DNA of 40,094 nt. Origin: Anaerolineae bacterium. GTDB lineage: Bacteria > Chloroflexota > Anaerolineae > Aggregatilineales > UBA3940. The notes under the pieces were generated by a model. It was not told the origin of the DNA, ran no database searches, and saw nothing but the letters and a program-made list of their open reading frames with translations. A program made the position numbers and the translations under genes. Every line of letters starts with the position of its first letter. Within the stretch, counting starts at the first letter, position 1. Positions 5,681 through 14,287 of the stretch are shown one piece after another. The stretch is taken from NCBI GenBank assembly GCA_016928235.1, contig JAFGLD010000311.1, positions 1 to 40,094 of the forward strand, given 5' to 3'.

Positions 5681-6127
5681 TCACGCTGCTCGCAAATTCG
5701 TGTCAACTTCCATGTCGTCGAGTATCTGTTGGATGGACGGCGTGTAATCCGAGGTAATACTATAATTTATGCCTTCGGGTGCCGATAAATGGACAGCCAG
5801 CCCCAGCCATCCGAACACCAGGTGCCCAACCTTCGACGTCAGCAGCGATGTCAGCAAAATGACTATCAATGTAGCGATTTGTCCAGACTCTGTAAGCAAG
5901 TTAATAGCTTCGGCTTCTCCCAGCCTGGGCCCAGCGAACCACAAGAACGCCCAGGCCGCTGCATTGATGATCAGCGATATCAGGCCTGCCGTGCCGTCCT
6001 CGATAGTGCCTGACCGGAGCTTGTTGATCAGCTTGATCAGGTTCGTCGCAGCAGCTACAAGTAGACCGGCTGCGGCGACTACGGGAACTAATTCAAGAAT
6101 TGCTGTGAGAAATTGTAAAAACTCCAT
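5681..6127 (-). CDS. Putative holin, 148 aa, three membrane segments
   Basis: Three hydrophobic stretches are visible at about residues 5-32 (LVPVVAAAGLLVAAATNLI), 48-67 (ISLIINAAAWAFLWFAG) and 84-112 (ATLIVILLTSLLTS, then VFGWLGLAV). An acidic C-terminal tail follows. A small multi-span protein directly downstream of the endolysin and last in the late operon is the usual setting of a phage holin, which forms inner-membrane holes to release the lysin. AAGGAG precedes the ATG. The sequence does not fit a holin family I can name, so the call rests on topology and position. Confidence 0.6.
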   Translation of the reverse strand: MEFLQFLTAILELVPVVAAAGLLVAAATNLIKLINKLRSGTIEDGTAGLISLIINAAAWAFLWFAGPRLGEAEAINLLTESGQIATLIVILLTSLLTSKVGHLVFGWLGLAVHLSAPEGINYSITSDYTPSIQQILDDMEVDTNLRAA

Positions 6128-6136
6128 GATGTCTCC

Positions 6137-7267
6137 TTATGCGGAATCTAATAACCACGCGCCCATCCAACCCTCGCCGGATGGCGCCTTTACGTAGCAC
6201 CATGCCTTACCAACACCGAGCCTGTCGACCTCATCTATACTGATGTATCCGACATCGCCGTAGTCCAAACCACCCACAATGGGAGCGATCAAACTATGAT
6301 GTGCGCGAATATTCTGTCCGGTACGGCTGATTGTTTTCACGGCAACTGTGTTTAATGGCAATTCCGTCACCGGTGCCGGTGGTACTTCGATGATGTGCTC
6401 TTCCTCTTCTTTTTGCTCTGCCTTGATATCGGCTAACTGATCTGGTAGATGATCGAGGTAGTTGAAGTCGCGCCACTCGTTGTCAACCTCGTGTATAGCA
6501 AAAACAGTTGCTCCTAATACGCTAACACCTGGCGGACAAGATCGCCGATTTAATTCATCGCTGAGCGCCTTCAGTCCAGCACGATAGCGTTTCCAGTTCT
6601 TCCCTAGCGCATTACGCCAACCCAGCCCGTTCCGTAGATCTATTCCCGTCTCCGAGAACATGATACGTGTACCTGGCGGAAACTTGCCAGGATAATCGCG
6701 AAAGGCTCGATATATCCTGAACATATGCCAGTCATCATTGATATCCATATTGCCATCGATCCAGTAAGCTTGCGGGCCGAGTATATATCCGTAGCTCGCC
6801 GCGAGCTGCACGGTTGGCAACATGACCGACCAACCATCGATGCCGGCCGATGGCACCTCTGGCGTTCCCTCTCCTACGGTCATGACACAAAGTTTATATT
6901 TCCTTGCCCACGCCCAATTCATTGCAGCTACTAAAAACTCGTTGTACCACTGATCGCAAATTTGTAGTGGTGGTCCGGCCTCCCAACTGACGTATGGAGC
7001 CTGCTTGAAACAAGACTCCATTGCCTCGCACCACTCTACGGCGCACGCGGAAGCTTTCTTTGTCCGCGTCACGATGCCCTCGAGTGCGGTCATGCGTACT
7101 ATGATCTCGGTGTCGTCCCCAAGCTTGTTGTGGATCGCCTGTGCGTGGCTGATGTTATTGTGTATCTTGACGACTGGCGGCCTGGCGCCAGATACTAACA
7201 GCATATTTACACCCTTGCCGGTGTCTCCTAAGATGAAGCTTACTTTGTTTCGACTTACTGCGGGCAT
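6137..7267 (-). CDS. Endolysin-like protein: TIM-barrel glycosidase-type domain plus C-terminal SH3b
   Basis: The 376-aa protein has a putative (beta/alpha)8 domain over about residues 20-265. A WYNE motif (Asn109-Glu110) after the middle strand and FSETGID (Glu206) near the seventh strand sit where clan GH-A glycosidases carry acid/base and nucleophile glutamates. A charged linker (KAEQKEEEEH) follows. Residues about 305-376 match a bacterial SH3 domain (NIRAHHSLIAPIVGGL, then WCYVKAPSGEGWMGAWL), which binds cell wall. A peptidoglycan or surface-glycan hydrolase for lysis is the best reading. No signal peptide is seen, so release would depend on the holin 9 bp downstream. AAGGAG lies 5 nt before the ATG. 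Confidence 0.65.
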   Translation of the reverse strand: MPAVSRNKVSFILGDTGKGVNMLLVSGARPPVVKIHNNISHAQAIHNKLGDDTEIIVRMTALEGIVTRTKKASACAVEWCEAMESCFKQAPYVSWEAGPPLQICDQWYNEFLVAAMNWAWARKYKLCVMTVGEGTPEVPSAGIDGWSVMLPTVQLAASYGYILGPQAYWIDGNMDINDDWHMFRIYRAFRDYPGKFPPGTRIMFSETGIDLRNGLGWRNALGKNWKRYRAGLKALSDELNRRSCPPGVSVLGATVFAIHEVDNEWRDFNYLDHLPDQLADIKAEQKEEEEHIIEVPPAPVTELPLNTVAVKTISRTGQNIRAHHSLIAPIVGGLDYGDVGYISIDEVDRLGVGKAWCYVKAPSGEGWMGAWLLDSA

Positions 7268-7276
7268 AACATCTCC

Positions 7277-7849
7277 TTAATAGTCCGGCCAGAGCAACTC
7301 GCCTAGGAACTGATCCTTGTAAATCCATGCAATTGCCTTCGGACAAGTCGTTTCTTTGTCTATCTGTCGAAGGTCAGCCAGGCACAGCCATTTTTCTGAC
7401 ATCAGATAGGTGTGACGTATTGCTGATACTTCTACCGTCTTACCAGGTCCGTAGCGGTCGATAACCGGGCAGTCAGTAGATGCACAATCTCGGACATTGA
7501 CAGTGCCATAAGTGCGGAAAAGTGTCCCGTCAGGAAGCCCTTGCCAATGATCGCTTGGCGATGGCTGATCACCACCCAGCGGTGTAGTTTCGATGATACT
7601 ACCGGTCGGCGTCGGTGTCTGAGAAGGCTCGGTCGATGGAACAGTCGTGGCCACATCTTCAGGAACAGGCGTGTTGGACGCAATCGGAGGCCAAGAAGTT
7701 ATTGGCGTGTTAGTCATGGTCGGAGGATCAGTAATTGTTGTTGGTGCCATCGTTGCTCCTGTTGACGGTGTGCTTATGGGCGACACAGAGAGAGAGCAGC
7801 CGCACAGAACAATTAACAGTACAGCGACAAGACCGCTATATCTTTTCAT
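7277..7849 (-). CDS. Lipoprotein with Thr/Pro-rich linker and SH3-like domain
   Basis: The protein has 190 residues. Residues 1-17 are a lipoprotein signal sequence ending in LCGC, so Cys18 would be lipidated. A long Thr/Ser/Pro-rich linker runs to about residue 95. The last 85 residues resemble an SH3-type fold (DGTLFRTYGTVNVRDCAST, then EKWLCLAD) with five cysteines. It lies between a membrane-anchored coiled-coil protein, which overlaps its start by 14 bp, and the endolysin. In that position it may be an outer-membrane spanin-like or wall-associated lysis protein, or else a receptor-shielding lipoprotein. The Thr/Pro linker style is common in Chloroflexota lipoproteins, a weak host hint. 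Confidence 0.65.
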   Translation of the reverse strand: MKRYSGLVAVLLIVLCGCSLSVSPISTPSTGATMAPTTITDPPTMTNTPITSWPPIASNTPVPEDVATTVPSTEPSQTPTPTGSIIETTPLGGDQPSPSDHWQGLPDGTLFRTYGTVNVRDCASTDCPVIDRYGPGKTVEVSAIRHTYLMSEKWLCLADLRQIDKETTCPKAIAWIYKDQFLGELLWPDY

Positions 7850-8405
7850 CGTCGCTCTTTCTTACGGATGATTTCTTGGGCTCATCCATCGGCTCTGCTA
7901 TCTTGGATTCCTGCTTATCGCCACCGTTGCCACTTTTCTTCGCTGACAAGATAGCATCAAGCCGTCCGACTAATTCGTCGCGCTGTATTTTTACTTCATG
8001 GAGTTCTCGCTCCAGTTCTTTAATACGCTCGTTTTGTTCCTTAATGCGTGCTTCCTTCTTTTCGTCATTCGACTTCAACTGCTGTATTGACTTGTTAAGT
8101 CGTTCTATCTCAGCGACCTTTTCCTCTATCTGCTTTTCCAACTCAATAATGCGGGTCTTCAGTCGCTCTGTTTCTTCGCACTGCTCGTCAAATCGAGATT
8201 CTAGCTTCATCCGCTCTGCCTTTTCGATACTGAGATCGGCGTCGCGTTGCTTCAACTCCGACTCGAACCATCTACGCAAACTTTCATAGGCAGTATTCTG
8301 GCTATTCATAGCCAGGCGCAAAACTCCGATAAACTGCCACACGATTACGGCCAACAGTATCATGCCGCCGGCTTCTAGTGCTGTTTTGATCAATGATTCG
8401 TCCAT
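7836..8405 (-). CDS. Membrane-anchored coiled-coil protein (spanin-like?), 189 aa
   Basis: The start at 8405 (MDESLIKTAL) has AAGGCG upstream. A longer start at 8495 would overlap the 75-aa gene. One membrane segment spans about residues 14-32 (GMILLAVIVWQFIGVLRL). It is followed by about 110 residues of heptad-like coiled coil (ETERLKTRIIELEKQIEEKV and similar) and a charged tail. The pairing with an overlapping downstream lipoprotein gene is that of Rz/Rz1 spanins. Against this, the arginines just after the membrane segment and the acidic N-terminus favour a cytoplasmic C-terminus. Function is therefore uncertain. Confidence 0.6.
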   Translation of the reverse strand: MDESLIKTALEAGGMILLAVIVWQFIGVLRLAMNSQNTAYESLRRWFESELKQRDADLSIEKAERMKLESRFDEQCEETERLKTRIIELEKQIEEKVAEIERLNKSIQQLKSNDEKKEARIKEQNERIKELERELHEVKIQRDELVGRLDAILSAKKSGNGGDKQESKIAEPMDEPKKSSVRKSDDEKI

Positions 8406-8436
8406 GTTTCGCCTTGTTTTATCAGGCTGAGATAAA

Positions 8437-8664
8437 TTACAGCCTGGCTGCGTCTGCCTCCATTTTATTCCACCAAAAGCCACCCAAAACCCCATCGATG
8501 CCTGCCCCGTCCGTATTGCCTAACGCGCCGTTATCACGATCAAAGCTATCCGACGCGGCAACTGTAAAATCAATATCCTCGACATACCCCCCGCCCCCCG
8601 CCACGCCGATCTGCCCCAGCAACTTATACTTCTTAGCCAGCGTTCCAAACGTCCTGTATCCCAT
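8437..8664 (-). CDS. Small protein next to the tail-tip genes, 75 aa
   Basis: The protein contains a Gly-rich patch (GVAGGGGYVED) and the run SFDRDNGALGNTDG. Similar strings begin concanavalin-like domains of phage fibre proteins, so it may be a remnant or minimal version of a tail-fibre domain. It lies between the receptor-binding candidate and the lysis genes. A plausible AGG-containing ribosome site precedes the ATG. The function is not established. The 100 bp upstream (8665-8765) contain no gene that I can see. Confidence 0.5.
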   Translation of the reverse strand: MGYRTFGTLAKKYKLLGQIGVAGGGGYVEDIDFTVAASDSFDRDNGALGNTDGAGIDGVLGGFWWNKMEADAARL

Positions 8665-8765
8665 GCCTGTCTACCTTATATAGTGCAACCATTCACGACA
8701 AACTATCCGAGCCTTTTTGAAGTACTCGAGATCCCGCTTCGCTAGTCGTGCTCCAGATGACGCGT

Positions 8766-9365
8766 TTACTCCTGATAAATAGGACCGACTACAGTCGCGC
8801 ACAGCATCTCGAATATGTAAGATGTGTGTGCCGCGTCTAACAAGACCGCCAACGAGATATCGAGAGCTGCGGACGTATCGACAGTAGAATCATGCCAACA
8901 ACCAGTAGTTGTTAGACCATTCTGCGAACCTTCTGTTCCCGGCGACACAAGATACAGCATCTCGGATGTTGCTATTTGTAACGCTTCATCATTGGCGTTT
9001 TGAACTCTGAATCTGGCGCTAAACGATGTCCTGTTGGAGCCAGACGCTATCGGCGGACTGATATTGGCGACTGTCGAACTACCCAATTTCAGCCTGACGC
9101 TTGGGTAGCGGGTTGAACCGCTGTTGTTGCGGATAATCGCGCCAACGTCGACCATCAAGAAACCGTTTGGCCCGAATGCGCTGCCCGGAATAGTCTTCGT
9201 GAGCAAGATTGTCTCAGTCGTTGTGTTCTGGACGATCGCATATGGATAATGGGTGTACAAACGCTCATTCAGAGCATTAAGATTGTCGACAATTACCCCG
9301 TTCCAAATTATCTCGTCGACGACATGACCGTCAGTCAGGTAAGACGGCGCTATGAATTCAGTCAT
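8766..9365 (-). CDS. Tail-tip / receptor-binding candidate, 199 aa
   Basis: The sequence is Ser/Thr/Asn-rich and beta-strand-rich throughout (TTETILLTKTIPGSAFGPNG, SVRLKLGSSTVANISPP, RTSFSARFRVQNAND). This is the composition of jelly-roll or head-domain receptor-binding proteins. The gene directly abuts the stop of the large tail-tip gene and is the last large structural gene before lysis, where siphoviruses often encode their host-binding protein. The C-terminus ends without a chaperone domain. The call is by composition and position. Confidence 0.5.
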   Translation of the reverse strand: MTEFIAPSYLTDGHVVDEIIWNGVIVDNLNALNERLYTHYPYAIVQNTTTETILLTKTIPGSAFGPNGFLMVDVGAIIRNNSGSTRYPSVRLKLGSSTVANISPPIASGSNRTSFSARFRVQNANDEALQIATSEMLYLVSPGTEGSQNGLTTTGCWHDSTVDTSAALDISLAVLLDAAHTSYIFEMLCATVVGPIYQE

Positions 9366-11036
9366 CTATAAACTCCCTACCGGCTCTAACGTCAGGGCGA
9401 GCGTGTAATCACTGCCGCCGCCATCTCGGATCGAATGGCTTTCGCCGACAACGAAATATTCCTGCGAGTGTCCGGTCTGCGTTTCGAGTATCATGATCCG
9501 GGAGCCAATCACGCCCTTGAGTGCCAGCGTCCAGGTCGCCGCGTCGTGTATCGCGAACTTCACGTTGACAGCATTTCCTCGCGGTTGTGCATATTTGTCC
9601 CGGATTTCCTGTGCTATAGACATGGCCAGTGCGTAGGTATCTACGAACTTCAGGTCTACCACCTTCTTGTATGGTCTCCGACCAAACTCAAAAATGCTGT
9701 CGGCATCCTCGACTTTCACCGAGTTTTTAGGATAAGCGATAACACGATCGGTTCCCCGAATCGTCATTCCCGCTGGTATGAACAGGTCTCCTGAAAAACC
9801 AACCGCTGGAACAAAGTTGTTCTTGAGTGTCAACTCGGCAGACTGTGCAGTTGCCTTCATGGTAAGATCGACCTGTGACGTGTAATCGTATCCGTAGTTG
9901 CTTGTCACGTAGTAATCGGTGCCTGGCACAGGTTTGATGGGGTTACTGCTCGACACGCGGTTACCCGATGCATCCCTGAATTCGATCACCGTCACCACCG
10001 TCGCGCCTTCCGGTATCTGGATGTCCTCCACCGTTGTGGCCAATACCGGTGTGCCGGTTAGTGTAATCTCTCGCCGCTGGTACCTCACACGAACAATATT
10101 TGCTATTTCCGCGCCATACTTATAGGTCATAGCAATCATGTCATTGTCGATCGTGTAATCAACATCTGTATGCAGCGACATATGGTTACGATCCCAGAAC
10201 TCAAGCTGCCCGGCGCGATTGGTAAAGAACCTACCGTTCTCAGTTTCAACAACATACCTGATAACATCGTACAAAGTCGCATTGATATCGTTGTTGTCCA
10301 TCGCGTATGGATACTGATAAGCACCAAAATCGAAGTTGAATGGGTCGCTGATAATACCTAGTCTCGTTTCGCCAAGTGGCGTATAGCCCAGTATCCATCC
10401 AAATACCGTTCCGGGCGGATACAGCCCGTCCTCCCGGACGGCAGCACGCAAGATTTCAGATGCGTACTTATCGAGCTGGAGAGGCACCGATACCGAATAC
10501 ATTCCCGCTTCCGGAAGCATATCAGCAGCCTTGATTCGCGTTATTTGCTTGCCGCTGTACCGGTTCGGCTCAGGCTCGATGCTATCTATCCTGAGCAGGA
10601 ACATCGTCTGCTCTGTGACGACGCTATACGTCTCGCCGGTGAAATTGCCCTCAGCGTCGGTCTTGGCGAATGGGTAACCTCCGCTAACTAACTTGATGGC
10701 TCTGTGGGTAGTGAAGCCCGCGAGCGCCCCATCGCGCTCAGGTGAATACTTGCCGGTCGAGTTGTCGAGCAAGATGGTGGCCGTTGCGGGCCTGGCCATC
10801 TGCTCTTCCGGGTCGAGACCCAATTGCCAACTCATCGGCATCACTACGTCTTCGAGCGGTATCCGGTCATTTGGGCCGGCAAACTTGCCGTCTCCCTGCA
10901 GGTCGATCCACAGCTCCCAATAGAGGTTCGCGCCTTGGGGACCAGGTGGAATTGTTGGGATGTGTGGGTTGGTGAGTACTAACTGCTCGTCATCAAAGAG
11001 CAGATGCGTGTTGATGTCCCATATATAGCGCGGCAT
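9366..11036 (-). CDS. Tail-tip protein (distal tail / baseplate hub type), 556 aa
   Basis: This gene follows the tape measure directly. In siphoviruses this place is taken by the distal tail and tail-associated proteins. The N-terminus carries a typical tail-tip start (LYWELWIDLQGDGKFAGPND, then a DVVMPMSWQLGLDPEEQ region and TATILLDNSTGKYSPE). The middle has the RIDSIEPEPNRYSGKQITRI and DMLPEAGMYSVSVPLQLDKY runs seen in hub-like proteins, and the C-terminus has VVGESHSIRDGGGSDYTLAL, which is frequent at the end of such proteins. It probably forms the ring or hub at the tail end. No peptidase motif was seen. Confidence 0.7.
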   Translation of the reverse strand: MPRYIWDINTHLLFDDEQLVLTNPHIPTIPPGPQGANLYWELWIDLQGDGKFAGPNDRIPLEDVVMPMSWQLGLDPEEQMARPATATILLDNSTGKYSPERDGALAGFTTHRAIKLVSGGYPFAKTDAEGNFTGETYSVVTEQTMFLLRIDSIEPEPNRYSGKQITRIKAADMLPEAGMYSVSVPLQLDKYASEILRAAVREDGLYPPGTVFGWILGYTPLGETRLGIISDPFNFDFGAYQYPYAMDNNDINATLYDVIRYVVETENGRFFTNRAGQLEFWDRNHMSLHTDVDYTIDNDMIAMTYKYGAEIANIVRVRYQRREITLTGTPVLATTVEDIQIPEGATVVTVIEFRDASGNRVSSSNPIKPVPGTDYYVTSNYGYDYTSQVDLTMKATAQSAELTLKNNFVPAVGFSGDLFIPAGMTIRGTDRVIAYPKNSVKVEDADSIFEFGRRPYKKVVDLKFVDTYALAMSIAQEIRDKYAQPRGNAVNVKFAIHDAATWTLALKGVIGSRIMILETQTGHSQEYFVVGESHSIRDGGGSDYTLALTLEPVGSL

Positions 11037-11038
11037 CG

Positions 11039-12901
11039 TTAGTCAACTCCGCTATTGAGCGTAACGCCGCGCTGTCGGAAGGCATCCAGCGTGCCCTCGA
11101 CCGCGCCATAACCGACCTCGCGGCCATTGAGGATAACCGGCACCTCGAGGCGGATTATCTCGCCGCCACCGGCACCTCCGGCAGCTCCGGCACCGGCCAC
11201 GGCGGGCTGGAGCGGGTTGGTTATGCCAAGGCCGCGTGACAGCGATGGTAGCTGTTTGCGGGCCATCTCGTCCATGGCGTCGTTGATTCCCCACAGCCCG
11301 GTTTCGAAAGGCGTGGGCGAACCCGGCGTCAACCATACCGGAAGTTTGAGATTAGCAATGGCGCGAACAACATCCTGAATGCCGTTTCTCCACCACAGGA
11401 AGAGATTGACAATGCTTTTAATACCGCTTGCCCACCGATCAACGAGTGGAATCATCCAGTCGATCGCATCGATTAGAATTTCAAGCGCCTTTACTGCCTC
11501 GCCGATACCAATGATCAAGACTTGCTCAATAATCGGCCCCAAGCTGCCGTCTAGATTTATTCCTAGCCTGGCCAACTGTGGAAGTATCTTGTTTTCCCAT
11601 ATCACAGATAGTCTGTCGAATACCTCCATAACACGCGGAAGTAACTCGGCCTTCACATACTCGAACGCTGGTACTATGCCATTGTTCCAGACGTTCTCGA
11701 AGATAGTCCGCAATCCGAGAAAATCGTTTTCCCAGGCGTTTCTCAAAAGAGATACCGCCAGCACCACGGCGGCAAAGATGGCGATGATAGGGGCGATGGT
11801 AGAGATGACCGAGATGATGGCCGGAATGACCACCGTGCCGATGGCAACCCCCAGGCCGACCAGGATGTCGTTCAGCGATACATTGTTCTGCACCCAGCCA
11901 ATTATCGGTCCCAGTATTTCCCCGGCCTTGGCAATGAATGCATCAATGCCAGGCATAATGCTTTCTATGGTCGATGCCAGGCCATCAAGGCCGATGTCGC
12001 TCAGCATAGTCGTGAAGGCATCTATCGGCGGTTGGCCGGAAAGCAGTGCGCCCACAAAGGTGCTAATTCCGCCGGCGATACTCTCGACTTTGGGGAGCAG
12101 ATCGTCTATGGCACCCTCGACAAGCGGGAGCGCCCAGTCTCCAACATCCATCAAAATGCCCTGCATAGTCGTCATGATGGGCAGCCCGAGCTTTCCGAGC
12201 GTTCCCATGAAGTTCGCCCATCTTGCTTCATTGATACGCGTCGCGTTAGCAAGCTGGTCCGAAGTATTGGAGAAGTCGCCGGCAATGGTCGAGGTCTGAT
12301 CCATCAGCAAGGCAAGCCGGGCCTGCGTTAGCGCCGCCTGTTCGAATTGCCCATCGACCTTCTCGAACCCCATCGCCAGCGCCTGGGCCTCGACCTTTGC
12401 CATGCTCATCGATACGCCGAAGCGCTCAATCGGGTCAGCCTCCCCTCGCATGGCGGCGTTGATCGCCGTCATCGCATCGCTGACATCGGTGTTGAAGATC
12501 GAGGCCATGTCGGCGGCACGCTTGCCCAGATCGATGGTCGCATTGGCCGCTTCGTTCGCATCCAGGCCATAGTTCTGGAGCATGGAGCCGGTCTGTGCCG
12601 CGAGCTGGTTGAAGGCTGACTCGCTCATACCTACGGCTTCCGCTGACGTTTTGCCGAAGTCCTGGATAATGCCGGCAGCTTCGCCAAACACAACGGATGA
12701 GGCATTCAGCGATTCATTGAGGTCAGACGCCGCGGGGATAGCCTGACTGGCAATGTATGCCACGCCAGCGCCAACGGCACCAATGCCGGCAATGGCGATT
12801 GTTCCGAGCTTTTGCAGGCCACCGCCGATAGCGCCGAGAACTCCCGACGCCTCGTCTTTGGCCTTCACTCGTATTCTGAGGTCAAACTGTCTTGCAGGCA
12901 T
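11039..12901 (-). CDS. Tail tape measure protein, 620 aa
   Basis: The N-terminal half is of the TP901-type tape measure: AGIGAVGAGVAYIASQAIPA, SDLNESLNASSVVFGEAAG, SESAFNQLAAQTGSML, then DVSDAMTAINAAMRGEADPI. Two long hydrophobic segments follow at mid-protein (LVGLGVAIGTVVIPAIISVI, IAPIIAIFAAVVLAVSLL), as usual for proteins that leave the tail and enter the host membrane. The C-terminus is Gly/Ala-rich (PAVAGAGAAGGAGGGEII). At about 1.5 angstrom per residue this length suggests a tail of roughly 90 nm. It lies behind the G/GT chaperone, as in lambda. Confidence 0.9.
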   Translation of the reverse strand: MPARQFDLRIRVKAKDEASGVLGAIGGGLQKLGTIAIAGIGAVGAGVAYIASQAIPAASDLNESLNASSVVFGEAAGIIQDFGKTSAEAVGMSESAFNQLAAQTGSMLQNYGLDANEAANATIDLGKRAADMASIFNTDVSDAMTAINAAMRGEADPIERFGVSMSMAKVEAQALAMGFEKVDGQFEQAALTQARLALLMDQTSTIAGDFSNTSDQLANATRINEARWANFMGTLGKLGLPIMTTMQGILMDVGDWALPLVEGAIDDLLPKVESIAGGISTFVGALLSGQPPIDAFTTMLSDIGLDGLASTIESIMPGIDAFIAKAGEILGPIIGWVQNNVSLNDILVGLGVAIGTVVIPAIISVISTIAPIIAIFAAVVLAVSLLRNAWENDFLGLRTIFENVWNNGIVPAFEYVKAELLPRVMEVFDRLSVIWENKILPQLARLGINLDGSLGPIIEQVLIIGIGEAVKALEILIDAIDWMIPLVDRWASGIKSIVNLFLWWRNGIQDVVRAIANLKLPVWLTPGSPTPFETGLWGINDAMDEMARKQLPSLSRGLGITNPLQPAVAGAGAAGGAGGGEIIRLEVPVILNGREVGYGAVEGTLDAFRQRGVTLNSGVD

Positions 12902-12902
12902 C

Positions 12903-13582
12903 TTACGCCTTCCTGTTCCTCAATCGCTCGACCATGGAAACGAACTCGAAGTGGATCTTCACCGCCCAGGGGTCGGGATCTGCGACCAGGTCACCGGCCC
13001 CCAGCTCGACAATTGCCTCGTGCCGTGTGCAGTGGTACATCTGGGTCGCTCGAAAGAGCATCAGCTCCAGGGTCAAAGCATTCGCCAGGTCGTCCGGCAC
13101 GCTCTCCAGGTACAGCTCGGCCACCGCCTCGTTGCCGCCGGAATGTGCCGACTGCTCTACCGCCTTGATGAATGCTTTGACCTCCTTGAGTTTCCCGGTC
13201 TCTCCAGAAACTCGGCCAGCTTTTCGGAAAGATAATCAATTTCGTCATGCCGCAGGTTCCCCAGAAGCATTTGGATGCTCGCTTCCGGATCGTCTGGAGT
13301 GGGCTTTGGTAACGGATTGCCGTCATTGTCAACCCAGTTCCAGTCGACCAGGCTCTCAGCCAACCTGATCATGGCAATGGTTTCCATCTCGGCAGGCGTA
13401 AACTCGCCGCCGTAGGGCCTGCCGGCAATATCAAAAGTACAGCCCTGCTCTTCCAGCAATTGCCGGACCTTGTTGTGCTTACCGGCCAGCTGTGACGATT
13501 TGCGGAATGTGACCCAACTGTCATCGCCCATAGCTTCCGGCGTTCTGATCGTAACAGTCTGGACTGCTTGTCTCTGTGGCAT
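12903..13582 (-). CDS. Tail assembly chaperone G and G-T frameshift fusion
   Basis: The zero-frame product (13582-13157, 141 aa) starts MPQRQAVQTVTIRTPEAMGD and ends with the tail SRRSKHSSRR. A second reading frame in the -1 register is open from the slip site to 12903 and encodes a 73-residue tail after a GTG (MAELYLESVPDD). At 13196-13190 the minus strand reads G GGA AAC in zero frame, a canonical -1 slippery heptamer. Slipping joins both frames into a protein of about 226 aa without any stop between. This is the lambda G/GT arrangement: G and GT coat the tape measure during tail assembly. Position between tail tube and tape measure agrees. Confidence 0.85.
13190..13196 (-). other. Programmed -1 ribosomal frameshift site (GGGAAAC)
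   Basis: The heptamer fits X XXY YYZ in the reading frame of the G gene (codons GGA AAC), 11 codons before the zero-frame stop. The -1 frame continues uninterrupted to the second chaperone frame. Lambda uses the close relative GGGAAAG at the same position. Confidence 0.8.
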
Positions 13583-13590
13583 AAACCCTC

Positions 13591-14031
13591 CTAAACGATG
13601 GTGATACGGGTGAGCGCCCCGTCCCCGCCCATCGGGATGCTGACTTTCATCGGGTCGTTGCTGGTGCGGTCGGCTTGAATTTCGATGTCGCCTTCGAGAA
13701 TAGCCTCACCGGACCACTCATCCGAGCCGGTGTTGGCGTCAGGGATAGATACGGTCAGCGTTCTGTTCCCTCTGGTTTCCATCCAGTTGGTCAGGATGTC
13801 GCGGAAGGCCTCGGCTGCAGCCACCGAATAGAAAATGTCGACGTTGGCCTTCCAGCCCTTGCCGCCGTCATTTTTTCTGTCCCAGGGGTCCTTGAAGACC
13901 TGGTATGTTCCAGCGCGAAACGAGGGGGTGATACTGACGTCGTTGGCGTTACCAGAGATGTCGACCTGCGCCCCCAGCTCGTCGTCCAGCTCTACCTGGA
14001 CGTTGTGCGAAATAGCAGGCGTGTTAGACAT
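13591..14031 (-). CDS. Major tail (tube) protein, 146 aa
   Basis: This beta-rich protein begins with NVQVELDDELGAQVDISGNA and ends IPMGGDGALTRITIV, the pattern of TP901-type or lambda V-like tube proteins. It has a central insertion on module (ADRTSNDPMKVSIPMGG) typical of tube subunits that stack as hexamers. It lies directly upstream of the G/GT chaperone pair, the expected place. Its start overlaps the 84-aa gene by 8 bp, and AAAGGA lies upstream of the ATG. Confidence 0.8.
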   Translation of the reverse strand: MSNTPAISHNVQVELDDELGAQVDISGNANDVSITPSFRAGTYQVFKDPWDRKNDGGKGWKANVDIFYSVAAAEAFRDILTNWMETRGNRTLTVSIPDANTGSDEWSGEAILEGDIEIQADRTSNDPMKVSIPMGGDGALTRITIV

Positions 14032-14278
14032 TGTCCTTTACCTCTTCTTTCTTGCTGGCGCGGGGCTGAGTGATTGCTGGTGTGATAGGCCCAACCGGCT
14101 CGACCTTTACCGGCTCGGCTACCTCAGCTACCTCAACCTCGCGCAGCACTCCGCGGTCAACCAGCGCGGCCAGGTCAGCCGGTGACACGTGGTCGACCGG
14201 GATCACCTGCCCTGGCTCGTAATACTGGCGCGTAACCGAATGCCGGACGCGCTCTTGCGCTATGTACTGTTTTGGCAT
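14024..14278 (-). CDS. Small protein between tail terminator and tube genes, 84 aa
   Basis: The first 45 residues form a compact domain (KQYIAQERVRHSVTRQYYEP, then PADLAALVDRGVLREV) that resembles small phage proteins with a beta-hairpin plus a short helix. The rest is a Val/Glu/Pro-rich tail (EVAEVAEPVKVEPVGPI). Similar short proteins are often encoded at this point in siphovirus late operons, with unknown role. AAGGAGG precedes the ATG. Confidence 0.6.
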   Translation of the reverse strand: MPKQYIAQERVRHSVTRQYYEPGQVIPVDHVSPADLAALVDRGVLREVEVAEVAEPVKVEPVGPITPAITQPRASKKEEVKDNV

Positions 14279-14287
14279 GATGCCTCC

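Noticed and set aside
11379..12299. A 306-codon plus-strand frame inside the tape measure gene
   Set aside because: It is antisense to a clear tape measure protein and its composition (Ser/Met-rich) mirrors the opposite-strand codons.
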